A DNA stretch of 64,000 nucleotides from Arthrobacter sp. U41 (GTDB lineage: Bacteria > Actinomycetota > Actinomycetes > Actinomycetales > Micrococcaceae). Below, piece by piece: positions 26,489 to 35,057 of this stretch (its first letter is position 1; every line of letters starts with the position of its first letter). Location of the stretch: assembly GCF_001750145.1 (NCBI RefSeq), contig NZ_CP015732.1:3100001-3164000 (forward strand), in the 5' to 3' direction. The notes below the pieces were generated by a model, which saw nothing but the letters and a program-made list of their open reading frames with translations, made no database searches and was not told the origin of the DNA. Position numbers and translations under genes: made by a program.

Positions 26489-28170
26489 TGCTCGATCTGA
26501 TCGAATCGCGGCACCCGGGCCGCATCCGACACCGTGTCCTGTGCCTGATCAGCAGGGGCTTCCGGCGGGAATAAAGGGGCTGGTATCCCGCCGCGCCGCG
26601 TCGTCGCTGCATTGCGGCGCTCGGCGTCGCGTCGCATGCGCTTGGTTGTTTTCGACGCAGTAGTCGCGATCTCTCTCATCTGCTCGATCGTGCGGAACAA
26701 TGCCGCCTCATCCACTTGCGCTATGCCGCGCTCGTGTAGCCGCGCCAAGGCGTGTCTGTGCTCCCACAGGCTCACAGCCGGGTTCGCCATTGTCCGGTAA
26801 GGAACCTCCACATAATGAACCCCCTCTGGTTCCAACACCCAAATCCTGCTGATGTCCCGGGGGTCCCGACGGATCAAGAACGGCCCAAGCGTGTCGCGTC
26901 GGCTGATCCACGGTTTCAGCACGTTCGAGAAATAGTGGACGTGGTCGATGACAAATCCCGTCCGCGTCAGGGTACGCCGCACGACGGGAAGGAAGTCGAC
27001 CAGGAACGCTGTCGGGCTCGAGGCAACCGCCGGCAGCCCCGTGGCCGCCACTCCTTCTGCCCACCGACCGGTGGGCGTCTGCCCCAAGGTGCTGTGGATG
27101 GTGCCGTGGTAGCTGGTAACGGCCAGGGTCATCCATTTCTCCAGCTCGCGCAGGGTCAGCGCCGCTTTCCGGTCCGAGTCATACCGGCCCCGTTCGACGG
27201 GATTGGAAAAGGTGGTTCCGGGGAGTTCGTGGATTTGCTGCATTGCGGTGCCGATCACCCGTTCCACGATCCCGCCATAGTGAGGCCGGCCCGGCGGGCG
27301 GTAGGCCAGCTGGATACCGTGTTGCTCGCATCCTCGCCGGAGCGCCTCGCTCTTGAATTCGCTGGCGTTATCCAGGTGCAGCTGTCTCGGCTTCCCGCTC
27401 ATGGGCCACTGCGCCTCAATACCCAAACTTTCAAGCCATGGCCTTTTGTCAGTGCCGGCATGCGCCAGGCACAGCCCGACCGACACTGCCGAGGGCGCCT
27501 CCAGGGTGACGACCATGCCAACAATGCATCGGCTGTAGACATCGATCGCGACAGTCAGATACGGGCGGCCGATCGGTTGGCGCTCCCGCTCGTCCACGAC
27601 GATGACATCGATGACCGTGTGATCGATCTGCACCTGTTCCAAAATTGTGCTGATCGCCGGCACCTCGTCGCCGGCAGACTGCAACGGCCGCACCGCATTG
27701 GGGCCACCCCTGCGCCGGCCTACCTCAACTGGATTCAGCGCCCGGATTCGCCGCTCGACCGTGTTTCGGGCCGGGACAGGGAGCTGTCGTGCGCGGCACG
27801 CTGCAGCGATGTCGCGATACACCGCCGCCAAGGTCCGTTTCTGCCGGGTCAGGAACTGCTTCCGCACGATCTCGCGGACGAGGTCTTCGACTTCGTCCAA
27901 CAGACGCGCGGTTCCTTTCCCTCCGGAGGAGCGGCCCGGGGCCAAATCCGTCAGTAACCCAGACCCGTCGCGATGGCGTTTGATCAGCACGTAAACCTGG
28001 CGTCGCGATATGCCCAACGCCAGGGCGGCCGCATCAACTGCCGCCCTGCCGACGACCGCGTGCGCTGCCAAGGGCGTGATCACCGCCGAAATTGACTTCG
28101 TCCGGTCCCACAGAGCATCTGGCATGGTCAACGTGCCCGGCTCACGAATGTGTGTAGATTCTGCATCCAC
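26482..28170 (-). CDS. tniA: TniA DDE transposase
   Basis: GTG 28170 is preferred because GGGAGG lies seven bases upstream; ATG 28218 and ATG 28125 are alternatives. It gives 562 residues, close to Tn402 TniA (559). An N-terminal HTH (LALGISRRQVYVLIKRH) is followed by the rve core: QIDHTVIDVIVVDE (Asp), RQLHLDNASEFKSEALRRG (Asp) and PPGRPHYGGIVERVIGTAM (Glu). The Mu-type C-terminal domain includes RRDPRDISRIWVL. It is first gene of the tni operon, next to the right end with its repeats. Confidence 0.93.
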   Translation of the reverse strand: MDAESTHIREPGTLTMPDALWDRTKSISAVITPLAAHAVVGRAAVDAAALALGISRRQVYVLIKRHRDGSGLLTDLAPGRSSGGKGTARLLDEVEDLVREIVRKQFLTRQKRTLAAVYRDIAAACRARQLPVPARNTVERRIRALNPVEVGRRRGGPNAVRPLQSAGDEVPAISTILEQVQIDHTVIDVIVVDERERQPIGRPYLTVAIDVYSRCIVGMVVTLEAPSAVSVGLCLAHAGTDKRPWLESLGIEAQWPMSGKPRQLHLDNASEFKSEALRRGCEQHGIQLAYRPPGRPHYGGIVERVIGTAMQQIHELPGTTFSNPVERGRYDSDRKAALTLRELEKWMTLAVTSYHGTIHSTLGQTPTGRWAEGVAATGLPAVASSPTAFLVDFLPVVRRTLTRTGFVIDHVHYFSNVLKPWISRRDTLGPFLIRRDPRDISRIWVLEPEGVHYVEVPYRTMANPAVSLWEHRHALARLHERGIAQVDEAALFRTIEQMREIATTASKTTKRMRRDAERRNAATTRRGGIPAPLFPPEAPADQAQDTVSDAARVPRFDQIEQW

Positions 28171-28319
28171 TCCGCTACCTCCCTTGGTGTGCAGAGGAGT
28201 AGTAAGCAACAACGACATTAGTGCAGAGGAGTATTGAAAAACCAGTGCTCAACACTCGCCTGCACAACCGCGAGAACAGGCGGCCAGCCGTGCAGGCGAG
28301 TATGGAAAATGACACTAGA

Positions 28320-28678
28320 CGGACCTGCTTGTCTGTAGCGAATACGGTCGTTTTTGACGGTCACTGCTTTCATGCAGGATGCCGTGGTTTGGTTTCATTT
28401 CCATATGAGTCTCGGATACCGCACGTGGGGCTGAGAGGCAGCAGGTGGCCGTCCCGGAAGGCCCTGCTGGTCCTGGCAGCAGTGCTCATCGCGGCCACGC
28501 TGTTCATAACCTCCGTGGGAATTACAACTAGTGCTGGTGGCCGTGGATCTCGTCATCGGCAGACCTGCAGCGGGGGCCTTTCATGTCCCTCCGGATAAAC
28601 CGCTAATCCCCAGTTTCCTCTTGCCAGTTCGTTCGAACGGTGGGAATCTGCTCGGAGGAGTGAGAGGTCCGTGATGTT
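28320..28678 (+). other. Right part of the split res-like region and a short hydrophobic remnant
   Basis: The first 60 bases carry TGTAGCGAATACGGTCG, the likely other half of the interrupted resolution site. A frame ending at 28598 has one membrane-like segment (KALLVLAAVLIAATLFITSV) but no start or family match; it may be a truncated secreted or membrane protein. GGAGGAG at 28664-28670 serves the next gene. Confidence 0.4.
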
Positions 28679-30073
28679 ATGGCAGAGGGCACGAAGATGG
28701 CCGGCGGTGCTGTCGATGAACTACAGACATCCTTTCGGGGTGAACTCGTACGGCCGGATGATGTTGGTTACGATGAGCATCGCAAGGTGTGGAACGGATC
28801 GATTGATCGCCATCCCGCGCTCATAGCCCGCTGCACCGGCGTCGCAGATGTACGTGCTGCCCTCCGGCTCGCCCGTTCCCAAGATCTGCTGGTCGCCGTG
28901 CGTGGAGGCGGTCATAGCTTTCCTGGGCTGTCAGTGTGTGACGACGGCATGCTCATCGATCTCGGGCTGATGAAGGGGATCCGCGTGGACCCTGAAGCGC
29001 GAACGGCACGTGTTCAGGCCGGCGTACTGCTCGGCGAGCTCGATCGTGAAACGCAGGAGTTCGGACTCGTTGTTCCTTCGGGAATCGTCACCCACACAGG
29101 AGTAGCGGGCCTCACGCTGGGCGGCGGCCTCGGGTGGGTCATGCGCAAGTACGGACTCACGATTGATCAGCTTCTGTCCGTGGACGTGATCACCGCCGAA
29201 GGCGAGCTGGTCAGGGCCAGCGAGGATCACAACGCCGACCTCTTCTGGGGCGTGCGGGGCGGTGGCGGGAACTTCGGCATCGTCTCTGAGTTCGAGTTTC
29301 GTCTTAACCCTGTGGGCCCCTACGTTATGGCAGGTCCGGTCTTCTGGCTGATGGAAGATGCCCAGGAAGTGCTGCGGTTTTATCGTGATTGGATCGCGGA
29401 TTGCCCCGACGAGCTCATGACGGTCGCCGTGCAGAGAAGGGCGCCGGCGCTACCGATCGTCCCGCCCGACCTGGTCGGAAAGCACGTCGTAGCGATTGCC
29501 GCCTGCTACGCGGGACCTGTTGAGGAGGGTGAACGAGTCCTGCGGCCGCTCAAGGAATTCGGCTCGCCTGTGCTCGATCTGTGCCGGCCGAAACTGTTCG
29601 TGGAGCATCAGAAGATGTTCGACCCGTCATTCCCCCACGGCTGGTCCTACTACATCCGGTCCTGTGACGTCGCAGCCCTTAATGACGACGTCATCGATAT
29701 CATGATCGAGCACGGCAGACATATCACCTCGCCGATCACCAGCATCGGCCTGTGGCAAATGGGCGGAGCGGTGGGGCGGATCGACGACGGCGCCACTGCG
29801 TTCAATGGCCGCCGGGCCGGGTTCACCTTCAACATCGCCGGCAACAGCAAGACGGCCGACGGCTTCGACGCTGAGCGCGAATGGGCCCGCAACCTCTGGT
29901 CCGCCCTCGCGCCCTACCACACCAGCGTCTACGTCAACTTCCTCATGGAAGAGGGCGAGGAGCGGGTCAGGCAGGCCTACGGTGCCGCTAAGTACGACCG
30001 ACTCAAGGCACTCAAACGCAAGTACGACCCGACGAACTTCTTCACCCTCAACCAGAACATCAAACCCGACTGA
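28679..30073 (+). CDS. FAD-linked oxidase (berberine-bridge/GOOX type)
   Basis: 464 residues from ATG 28679; ATG 28697 is also possible. The PCMH FAD-binding domain has LLVAVRGGGHSFPG, whose His is the usual covalent FAD attachment residue, then GVAGLTLGGGLGW and VRGGGGNFGIVSEF. The C-terminal BBE segment is YDPTNFFTLNQNI. The second (Cys) flavin attachment seen in bicovalent members is not evident. These enzymes oxidise sugars or alcohols with oxygen; the substrate is unknown. It appears to be cargo of the Tn552-like transposon. Confidence 0.88.
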   Translation: MAEGTKMAGGAVDELQTSFRGELVRPDDVGYDEHRKVWNGSIDRHPALIARCTGVADVRAALRLARSQDLLVAVRGGGHSFPGLSVCDDGMLIDLGLMKGIRVDPEARTARVQAGVLLGELDRETQEFGLVVPSGIVTHTGVAGLTLGGGLGWVMRKYGLTIDQLLSVDVITAEGELVRASEDHNADLFWGVRGGGGNFGIVSEFEFRLNPVGPYVMAGPVFWLMEDAQEVLRFYRDWIADCPDELMTVAVQRRAPALPIVPPDLVGKHVVAIAACYAGPVEEGERVLRPLKEFGSPVLDLCRPKLFVEHQKMFDPSFPHGWSYYIRSCDVAALNDDVIDIMIEHGRHITSPITSIGLWQMGGAVGRIDDGATAFNGRRAGFTFNIAGNSKTADGFDAEREWARNLWSALAPYHTSVYVNFLMEEGEERVRQAYGAAKYDRLKALKRKYDPTNFFTLNQNIKPD

Positions 30074-30131
30074 GGACCTTATTCTTGGGCTCCGAGAACA
30101 TGGCATCGGGCTCCACACCCTAGAAACGCGA

Positions 30132-30425
30132 ATGGCCATCGGCGACGGCGCTTGTTTTTGGCTGCCACCTGTTATGGGATACGAATGCCGCGGCACGGAG
30201 GAAGAGCAACGGAACATAGAAGCCGGTCTCGCCGTGGGGGTTCGTATGCGCCTTGTGCGGATCGTCGCCTGCCAGGGCATCACGATCGTGGAAGCTGAGT
30301 ATGACAACCCGCCGAACGACGCAGATCACTGCCCGCCCTGGCACACCGAGATCCGGATCCATCCAAGGGGCCCGACCACCCGCATCGTGCTGCACTTTGG
30401 GCAACGACCGGTACCCCGGTCATAA
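30132..30425 (+). CDS. Hypothetical protein, 97 aa
   Basis: ATG 30132 to TAA 30425, ending seven bases before the right terminal repeat of the Tn552-like transposon. Composition is balanced, with several Cys and Trp; I recognise no domain. It follows the oxidase by 59 bases on the same strand and could be cotranscribed. No clear ribosome binding site, so it may not be real. Confidence 0.4.
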   Translation: MAIGDGACFWLPPVMGYECRGTEEEQRNIEAGLAVGVRMRLVRIVACQGITIVEAEYDNPPNDADHCPPWHTEIRIHPRGPTTRIVLHFGQRPVPRS

Positions 30426-30431
30426 GGTCAA

Positions 30432-30482
30432 AACCGCCATTCGATCTGTGATTTAACCGCCATTCCGGGCTAACAGTCACAG
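30432..30482 (-). repeat. Right terminal repeat of the Tn552-like transposon
   Basis: Reverse complement reads CTGTGACTGTTAG, CGGAATGGCGGTT, then a second GGCGGTT, pairing with 18164-18214. Confidence 0.8.
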
Positions 30483-30620
30483 CCCAGGATCTCGGCGATG
30501 CGCACGGAGATCCTGGGTCCCCGAGCAGGGGCCGTTGGACGTCAGTGCTGGTCATCCGCAGACCACGACGTCCTCGAGTGCCTCGGCGAAGCTGCCGTAC
30601 ATCTGCGCTCCGACGAGGAC
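30483..30620. other. Non-coding junction between two transposon ends
   Basis: This joins the right end of the Tn552-like element to the Tn3-type repeat. A short minus-strand frame (GAQMYGSFAEALEDVV) from 30620 to about 30555 may be the tail of a lost gene cut by the Tn3-type end. No other content. Confidence 0.35.
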
Positions 30621-30658
30621 GGGGCTTGAGGACCAATGCTCGGGAAAGTCACGCTAAG
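30621..30658 (+). repeat. Tn3-family 38-bp inverted repeat, left
   Basis: It starts GGGGCTTGAG and ends ACGCTAAG, the hallmark outer and inner ends of Tn3-family repeats. It is identical over 38 bp to the reverse complement of 50274-50311, and the match continues about 15 bp inward. Confidence 0.9.
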
Positions 30659-30886
30659 CCGATCTCCAGTGGTAACGATGGTAGCCCTGGGTCGCGAGCA
30701 CCAGGCAGCGGCAGTCGTTCGGACCGGTCGCCTTAGCCTTGATCCACCGATCCGTCTGGGCTGATGAGCTGAATCCGGTTTCGGCTCGTTGTGCGGGCAG
30801 CGGGCATGCTGGGGTGCCGGCCTCGCTGCCCTTGGGTGTTCCACTGGTGGTTTCCGGTTGCGCCGTGTGGCTGGGTTGACGGTGGT

Positions 30887-32281
30887 TCAGGCGGGTTGCT
30901 GTGGCGGGTAGAGGTGGTCGAATAGGGCCTGCCATGGTGTTTGCCAGGGCCAGGATTCGGGCAGATGAAGACGGATGCGCCGGGCGCTGGTGGCGATCCT
31001 GGCCGGGACGTGGATGAGTTTGCGGCGGATCGTTCCGGTCCGGGCCTTCCCGAAATGCCCTGCGGCGAGGAGCCCGGCGGCGCGGGTGAGGTTGTAGGCC
31101 ATGACCGCGGCGACCAGCCAGGCCGAGTTCGCCGCGAAAACACCCGAGGGCATGTGGGCCAGGGCGCTGTCCTTCAGATCGGCATTGACCTGCTCAATAA
31201 TGGCGTGTTTCCGGTGGGTTTTGTCCGCCCCGACGGTGTCCAGGACCGCTGCGTCCACGGTGGTGAAGAACGCGTGGTGCCGGTGGGTCTCGAAGAGGGT
31301 TTCCTGTCCGTCGGCGGTTTTCGGGTTCAGTTCCGGGATGCGGCGCACGACGAGGCGGCCGGTGATCTGCTCGTCCTTTTTGCGGGAGCTGAACGCGGTG
31401 AACACGGTTTCGGCGACCTCGGCCTTCGAGACCCAGATGTTGGTGGTCTCATCGAAGACCGCGTCGGTGTATTCGATGGTTTTCCACGCCGCTTCAGGGA
31501 TCCCGGTGATGGCGCGTTTGACGGCCGGGTCCATACGCACCGTCACGGAGACTTCCGCCCCGCCGGCCAGGGCCGCGGAAACCGCGGCATGGCCATAGTA
31601 GGCCGAATCGAACCGGCAGAGCACCCGCCTGCCGGTCTGGACACGCCTGAGCGTGGACAGGGCGTCGGTGATCAGGCGTTTGGCTCCGCGGGCCGAGTTC
31701 GCCGCCCCTTTGCGCAGCCGCTGGGCCAGGATGACCGGGGCATTGTCCTTCGCGGAGACCGTGGCCAGCAGGGCGTTCAGGCCGCGGACCCCGGAATACC
31801 CGTAGCCGGAGCCCTGCTTGGCATAGCCGTGGACCTCGATGATCGTGTCGTCAACATCGACGAAGACGAAGTCCGCCGCCCCTGGGCTCCCGAGCAGCGG
31901 CGCCAGAGTCCCCAGGTTGGCCAGGAAACGGGAGGCGACAGCATCCAACTGCCGCACGTGCCCAAACGTGAAGGACCGCAGGAACGAGCCCAGGGTCGAG
32001 GGTGCATAACCGGCGGTGAAGAGCCGCTTCATCCCGCCGTGGCGCAGCAGGGCCATGTCATCGATGCTGTCCGCGCCGGCGACCATCCCGGCCACCAGCG
32101 CGGCGACTTTCAGCCCGGCGTTGGCGCCCTTGTCCGTCGGCACCGACAGCCACTCATCGGCCAGTTCCTGCAGCCCGGCGTCCCGGGCCAAGGTCATCAC
32201 CGGCAGCAACCCGGCCACCGACACGAGATTCGGCTCGTCAAAGGAAACTGACACGGAGGCGCGCTTATGGGAAACTTGCAT
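30887..32281 (-). CDS. IS1380-family transposase
   Basis: 464 residues from ATG 32281. DDE residues fit the IS1380 pattern: VFVDVDDTIIEVHGYAKQG (Asp), CRFDSAYYG (Asp) and the C-terminal HAIIEQVNADLKDSALAHMP (Glu). Length is normal and no disruption is seen. I could not identify terminal repeats with confidence in 30700-30886 or 32282-32400, so the element's limits are open. Confidence 0.88.
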   Translation of the reverse strand: MQVSHKRASVSVSFDEPNLVSVAGLLPVMTLARDAGLQELADEWLSVPTDKGANAGLKVAALVAGMVAGADSIDDMALLRHGGMKRLFTAGYAPSTLGSFLRSFTFGHVRQLDAVASRFLANLGTLAPLLGSPGAADFVFVDVDDTIIEVHGYAKQGSGYGYSGVRGLNALLATVSAKDNAPVILAQRLRKGAANSARGAKRLITDALSTLRRVQTGRRVLCRFDSAYYGHAAVSAALAGGAEVSVTVRMDPAVKRAITGIPEAAWKTIEYTDAVFDETTNIWVSKAEVAETVFTAFSSRKKDEQITGRLVVRRIPELNPKTADGQETLFETHRHHAFFTTVDAAVLDTVGADKTHRKHAIIEQVNADLKDSALAHMPSGVFAANSAWLVAAVMAYNLTRAAGLLAAGHFGKARTGTIRRKLIHVPARIATSARRIRLHLPESWPWQTPWQALFDHLYPPQQPA

Positions 32282-32396
32282 CTACGAGATGCCCTCTTTT
32301 CGGTGGTTAATGTGCTCTAGACAAGCTCCATTTTCCTTGAAAAGACGGGCATTCTCGGTTTAAACCGCCGTCGGCGCCCCGACCATCATCGGTGGA

Positions 32397-32693
32397 TCAA
32401 GGCTTAGTGAACCGGGCGGTATTGACGTTATCCCCGTCGAACGGCCGGTCATAGGCCCGCTCCAGGACTTCGAAGAGTTGCGCGAACACGCCGCTCATTT
32501 GGTAGGTGTATGACAGGTCGCCGCTGGCGAACCCCGCATTGATCAGATGCAGGGCGATCGGGGCGGGTATCGGCTCGTCGATGGGGTTGTTGACAAAGTG
32601 CATCACCTCGAGAGCGCATATTTGGAGCGAGCGGTCGGAACTCCGACCCATGAATTGGGTAAGCCCAACAATTCGCCCCGGCAAGGCAGGCAC
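32397..32693 (-). CDS. Hypothetical protein, 98 aa
   Basis: The frame has a natural composition in its second half (MHFVNNPIDEPIPAPIALHL, from an internal ATG at 32603), then a helix-rich end with VLERAYDRPFDGDN. The first 30 residues look less protein-like, so the true start may be 32603. No family recognised. It lies directly upstream of the IS1380 gene and may have lost its promoter. Confidence 0.4.
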   Translation of the reverse strand: MPALPGRIVGLTQFMGRSSDRSLQICALEVMHFVNNPIDEPIPAPIALHLINAGFASGDLSYTYQMSGVFAQLFEVLERAYDRPFDGDNVNTARFTKP

Positions 32694-32976
32694 AAAGGGG
32701 GCGCTTCAGAAAACGGAAAAAATACTACGCCAAGCCTTGGCCAGTGGTGGTAATGGCCTGAATTTGCCTGTGCCGACCCCTGCCGCCCGCATAGGACCAG
32801 CGCGTTGATCGGCTGATGTCAACTGCCTGGAGAGTGCGGACACCTCACCTGACTCATCGGCTTACGGTCGGCCCACGTGGGCAACGTCTGTTGTCCCGGC
32901 TGATGGGGTACTCCTTCGCCGAACGCGCGGCACGGGGCTGCTTCCTCAGCCTTGCATCAGCGGCGGACCTTCCTGT

Positions 32977-34044
32977 TCAGACGAGGGAGCTTGCGTCCAG
33001 CGGTGCGGGGGCGTCGGCCGGGGCCGGAACGCCGGTTAGGGCTTCCTCGTAGAGCCGTAGGTGTTCGGAGACCATTCGTTTGGCGCTGAAGCGTGTTGCG
33101 GCCGCACGCCGGCATCCGCTGCGGTCCAGCGTTCCCGCCTCGTTGAGGGCTGCCGCGAGTTCGCGGATTCCGCCGCGCAGGAATCCGGTTGCGCCGTCGT
33201 CGATGATTTCCGGGGCGGAGCCCCGGGGTGTGGCGATGACCGGGGTGCCGGCGGCCAGGGACTCGATCATGACCATGCCGAAGGGCTCGGGCCACTGAAT
33301 GGGATTCAGGAGGGCCACGGCGCCTCCGAGCAGCGCGTACTTGTCCGCCGTGTTCAGTTCGCCCAGGTACTCCACGTCCGGCCCGAGCAGCGGCTCGATG
33401 ACGGTGCGGAAATACTCGTGCTCGTCCCTGTTGTGCATTTTCGCCGCGATCCGCAGCGGCATCCGGGCCAGCCGTGCGGCCCCGATGGCCTGGGGCAGGC
33501 CCTTGTCGGGGTGCATCCGGCCCAGAAAGCATGCGTAGCCCCCCTCGCCGCGTCCCACCGGAACCGCGGCGGTGGTGATGCCGTGGTGGATGACCCGGCT
33601 GACCCTGAGATCTGGGGCGGAGCGGGCCTGGTGGTGTGAGATGGCAATGAGCGAGGCTTCGGCAGTCATGGCGTGGTAGATCCCGCGCATCCCTCCGGTT
33701 AGGGGTCCGTGCGCGGTGGTGATGAGGGGTGTTTTTTCCGGCCGGTGCCGGTACAGGGGCCCGGCGAGGGTGTGATCGTGGATCAGGTCGACGCCGTCCA
33801 TCGCCTCATAGGCGAACACACTGTGCCGGAGCTCGTCAGCGCACGCGCCCATTGTTGCAGGATCCGCGGCAGGAGCACCGGGAACCTTTGGAACCGGACA
33901 GGTACTGCCGGCCGCGGCCGCCAGAAGCACTTCGTGTCCTTCTGCGGCCAGCCCCCGGGCCAGCACATCGACGACGGACTCGATGCCGCCGTACGCCGGC
34001 GGGGGCACCGGGATCCACGGCGGAGCGATCAGGCCGATGCGCAT
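32977..34044 (-). CDS. Glycosyltransferase family 4 protein
   Basis: 355 residues from ATG 34044. N-terminal Rossmann part: MRIGLIAPPWIPVPPPAYGG (the usual Gly-Gly-x-E acceptor loop, YGGIES), then DLIHDHT. The C-terminal GT-B half has YACFLGRMHPDKG, AAKMHNRDEHEYF, and the nucleotide-sugar motif EPFGMVMIESLAAGTPVIA with the two conserved Glu. This is the retaining GT4 type, close to proteins annotated as glycosyltransferases for trehalose- or glycan-like products in actinobacteria. Acceptor unknown. It stands alone, cytoplasmic. Confidence 0.88.
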   Translation of the reverse strand: MRIGLIAPPWIPVPPPAYGGIESVVDVLARGLAAEGHEVLLAAAAGSTCPVPKVPGAPAADPATMGACADELRHSVFAYEAMDGVDLIHDHTLAGPLYRHRPEKTPLITTAHGPLTGGMRGIYHAMTAEASLIAISHHQARSAPDLRVSRVIHHGITTAAVPVGRGEGGYACFLGRMHPDKGLPQAIGAARLARMPLRIAAKMHNRDEHEYFRTVIEPLLGPDVEYLGELNTADKYALLGGAVALLNPIQWPEPFGMVMIESLAAGTPVIATPRGSAPEIIDDGATGFLRGGIRELAAALNEAGTLDRSGCRRAAATRFSAKRMVSEHLRLYEEALTGVPAPADAPAPLDASSLV

Positions 34045-34336
34045 CCCGACCCTCCCTCCGGCCGGGACCCGGCGGCCCTTGCCGTGCTGATGATCATGTC
34101 CTGAAGCTCATGGAAGGATTGCTGGCCCGCGGCGTTGGTCATGCCCCAATGTAGAGCCGGCCACGCCGCGGCACAACCATAGCCTGGCCCGGACCCATGC
34201 AAGGGGCGGGCAGCATGGCCGGTGGCCACGCGAGAGATTTGGCAGTGCACCGCGTGCGACTACCAGGTCTCGCTGACCGCCGGCACGATACTGCACAGGT
34301 TCGGCTCTCCAGTTCCCGTGCGGCGGTGGCGAAATT
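34045..34336. other. Gap without a supported gene
   Basis: Short frames on both strands show no family resemblance or ribosome binding site. Confidence 0.4.
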
Positions 34337-34690
34337 TCAGGTCTGCGAACGCCGCGAGGGCCTGCTTGGTGACGCGAGCTTAGTGGTGGAACGCGGCGGG
34401 GGTGGCCCTCTCCGGGCATGGGCCCGGTCAGCGCGTCGAGATATGAGACTTTGGTAGAGGTCTCCGAGGAAGCTCCCGGCAAGGTCACGGCTGAAGCCGT
34501 TGCCGACGACGACCCGCTGTGCGGTCCCTTCGGTAAGTTCGGCCGGCATCGGATGGGCCGGAACAATCATCCGCGCCTGCGCAGCCGCTCGGAGAGGTGG
34601 TAGAAGTTCCAGTTATCCGAGTAACCGTCTTTGAGCCGCCAGGCGAAGATGGGGACGCCGGGGCCATCCTGATCGCCAGTCACACACCGC
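34337..34690 (-). pseudogene. Glutamate decarboxylase C-terminal fragment
   Basis: Minus-strand sequence from about 34690 reads VPIFAWRLKDGYSDNWNFYH, then LSERLRRRG, and after a one-base slip near 34568, IVPAHPMPAELTEGTAQRVV, then VGNGFSRDLAGSFL. This is the conserved C-terminal part of PLP-dependent glutamate decarboxylase (HLSDRLRxxGWxVPAY...). The PLP-binding domain is absent. The slip turns the expected GGATGG (Gly-Trp) into GGATG. Confidence 0.75.
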
Positions 34691-34820
34691 AGGGCTTGAA
34701 ATTTCAAAGATGAGTCCTGTCTTGCAGCCCAGGGCTTGGGAGACACACGAGCTGTTGATGATCCCATCGAGACCGCCGTTCATCGCTGGTCATCGGATTC
34801 AGCTGGAACGGCCGTCTCGA

Positions 34821-34856
34821 ACTGTGATCAACCGCCATTCATAAGTAACGGTCACA
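34821..34856 (-). repeat. Orphan third copy of the Tn552-like terminal repeat
   Basis: Reverse complement reads TGTGACCGTTAC, then GAATGGCGGTTGATCACAG, matching the ends at 18164 and 30482 with several differences and the same orientation as the right one. It sits between the decarboxylase fragment and clpC, with no transposase of its own. Confidence 0.65.
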
Positions 34857-35057
34857 CCGATCCGGCGTCGAACTCCGGGAGGTGTTATTGCGGCAGAGAT
34901 CACACGCGGTGACGTGGCGGATAGCGGTGCGAAAAATCTGCCGCTTACGTGGGAAAGTCACGGAACCTGGCTCTCTTTGTCCTGCCTCCGGCGAACACCC
35001 CACGAGGGCCCGCGGCGACGTAGCATCAAGGTAGGCGGCAGCTAGGAGTGTGGCGAA

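Larger units (their letters stand above)
21209..28314 (-). mobile_element. Tn402/Tn5053-like transposon with 5-bp target duplication
   Basis: The ends start TGTCATTTTC: left 21209-21233 with a second GAAGTCGTCTGCAC repeat to 21258; right 28290-28314 plus two inner GTGCAGAGGAGTA repeats at about 28190 and 28221. CTAGA flanks both sides (21204-21208, 28315-28319). Order from the right end: tniA, tniB, tniQ, res, tniR, then a LOV-GGDEF-EAL passenger next to the left end, the standard Tn402 plan with a new cargo gene. It appears complete. Confidence 0.93.
18164..30482. mobile_element. Tn552-like transposon with a Tn402-like transposon inside
   Basis: The ends 18164-18214 and 30432-30482 are inverted repeats: CTGTGACTGTTAG, then CGGAATGGCGGTT, TCACAG and a second GGCGGTT, with few mismatches. 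Inside are a DDE transposase, an AAA+ ATPase and a serine resolvase whose sizes fit Tn552 p480/p271/resolvase. Cargo beyond the inner transposon is an FAD oxidase gene. I see no matching target duplication at the two ends. Confidence 0.75.

Noticed and set aside
26752..27957. 401-aa plus-strand open frame
   Set aside because: Antisense to tniA; no motif, and the minus strand has the full DDE core.
18159..30487. Target duplication for the Tn552-like transposon
   Set aside because: The flanks (CCTGA and CCCAG, or CTGAC and GCCCA) do not match in any register I tried.
30700..32400. Terminal inverted repeats of the IS1380 element
   Set aside because: Candidate pairs matched too poorly to define ends.
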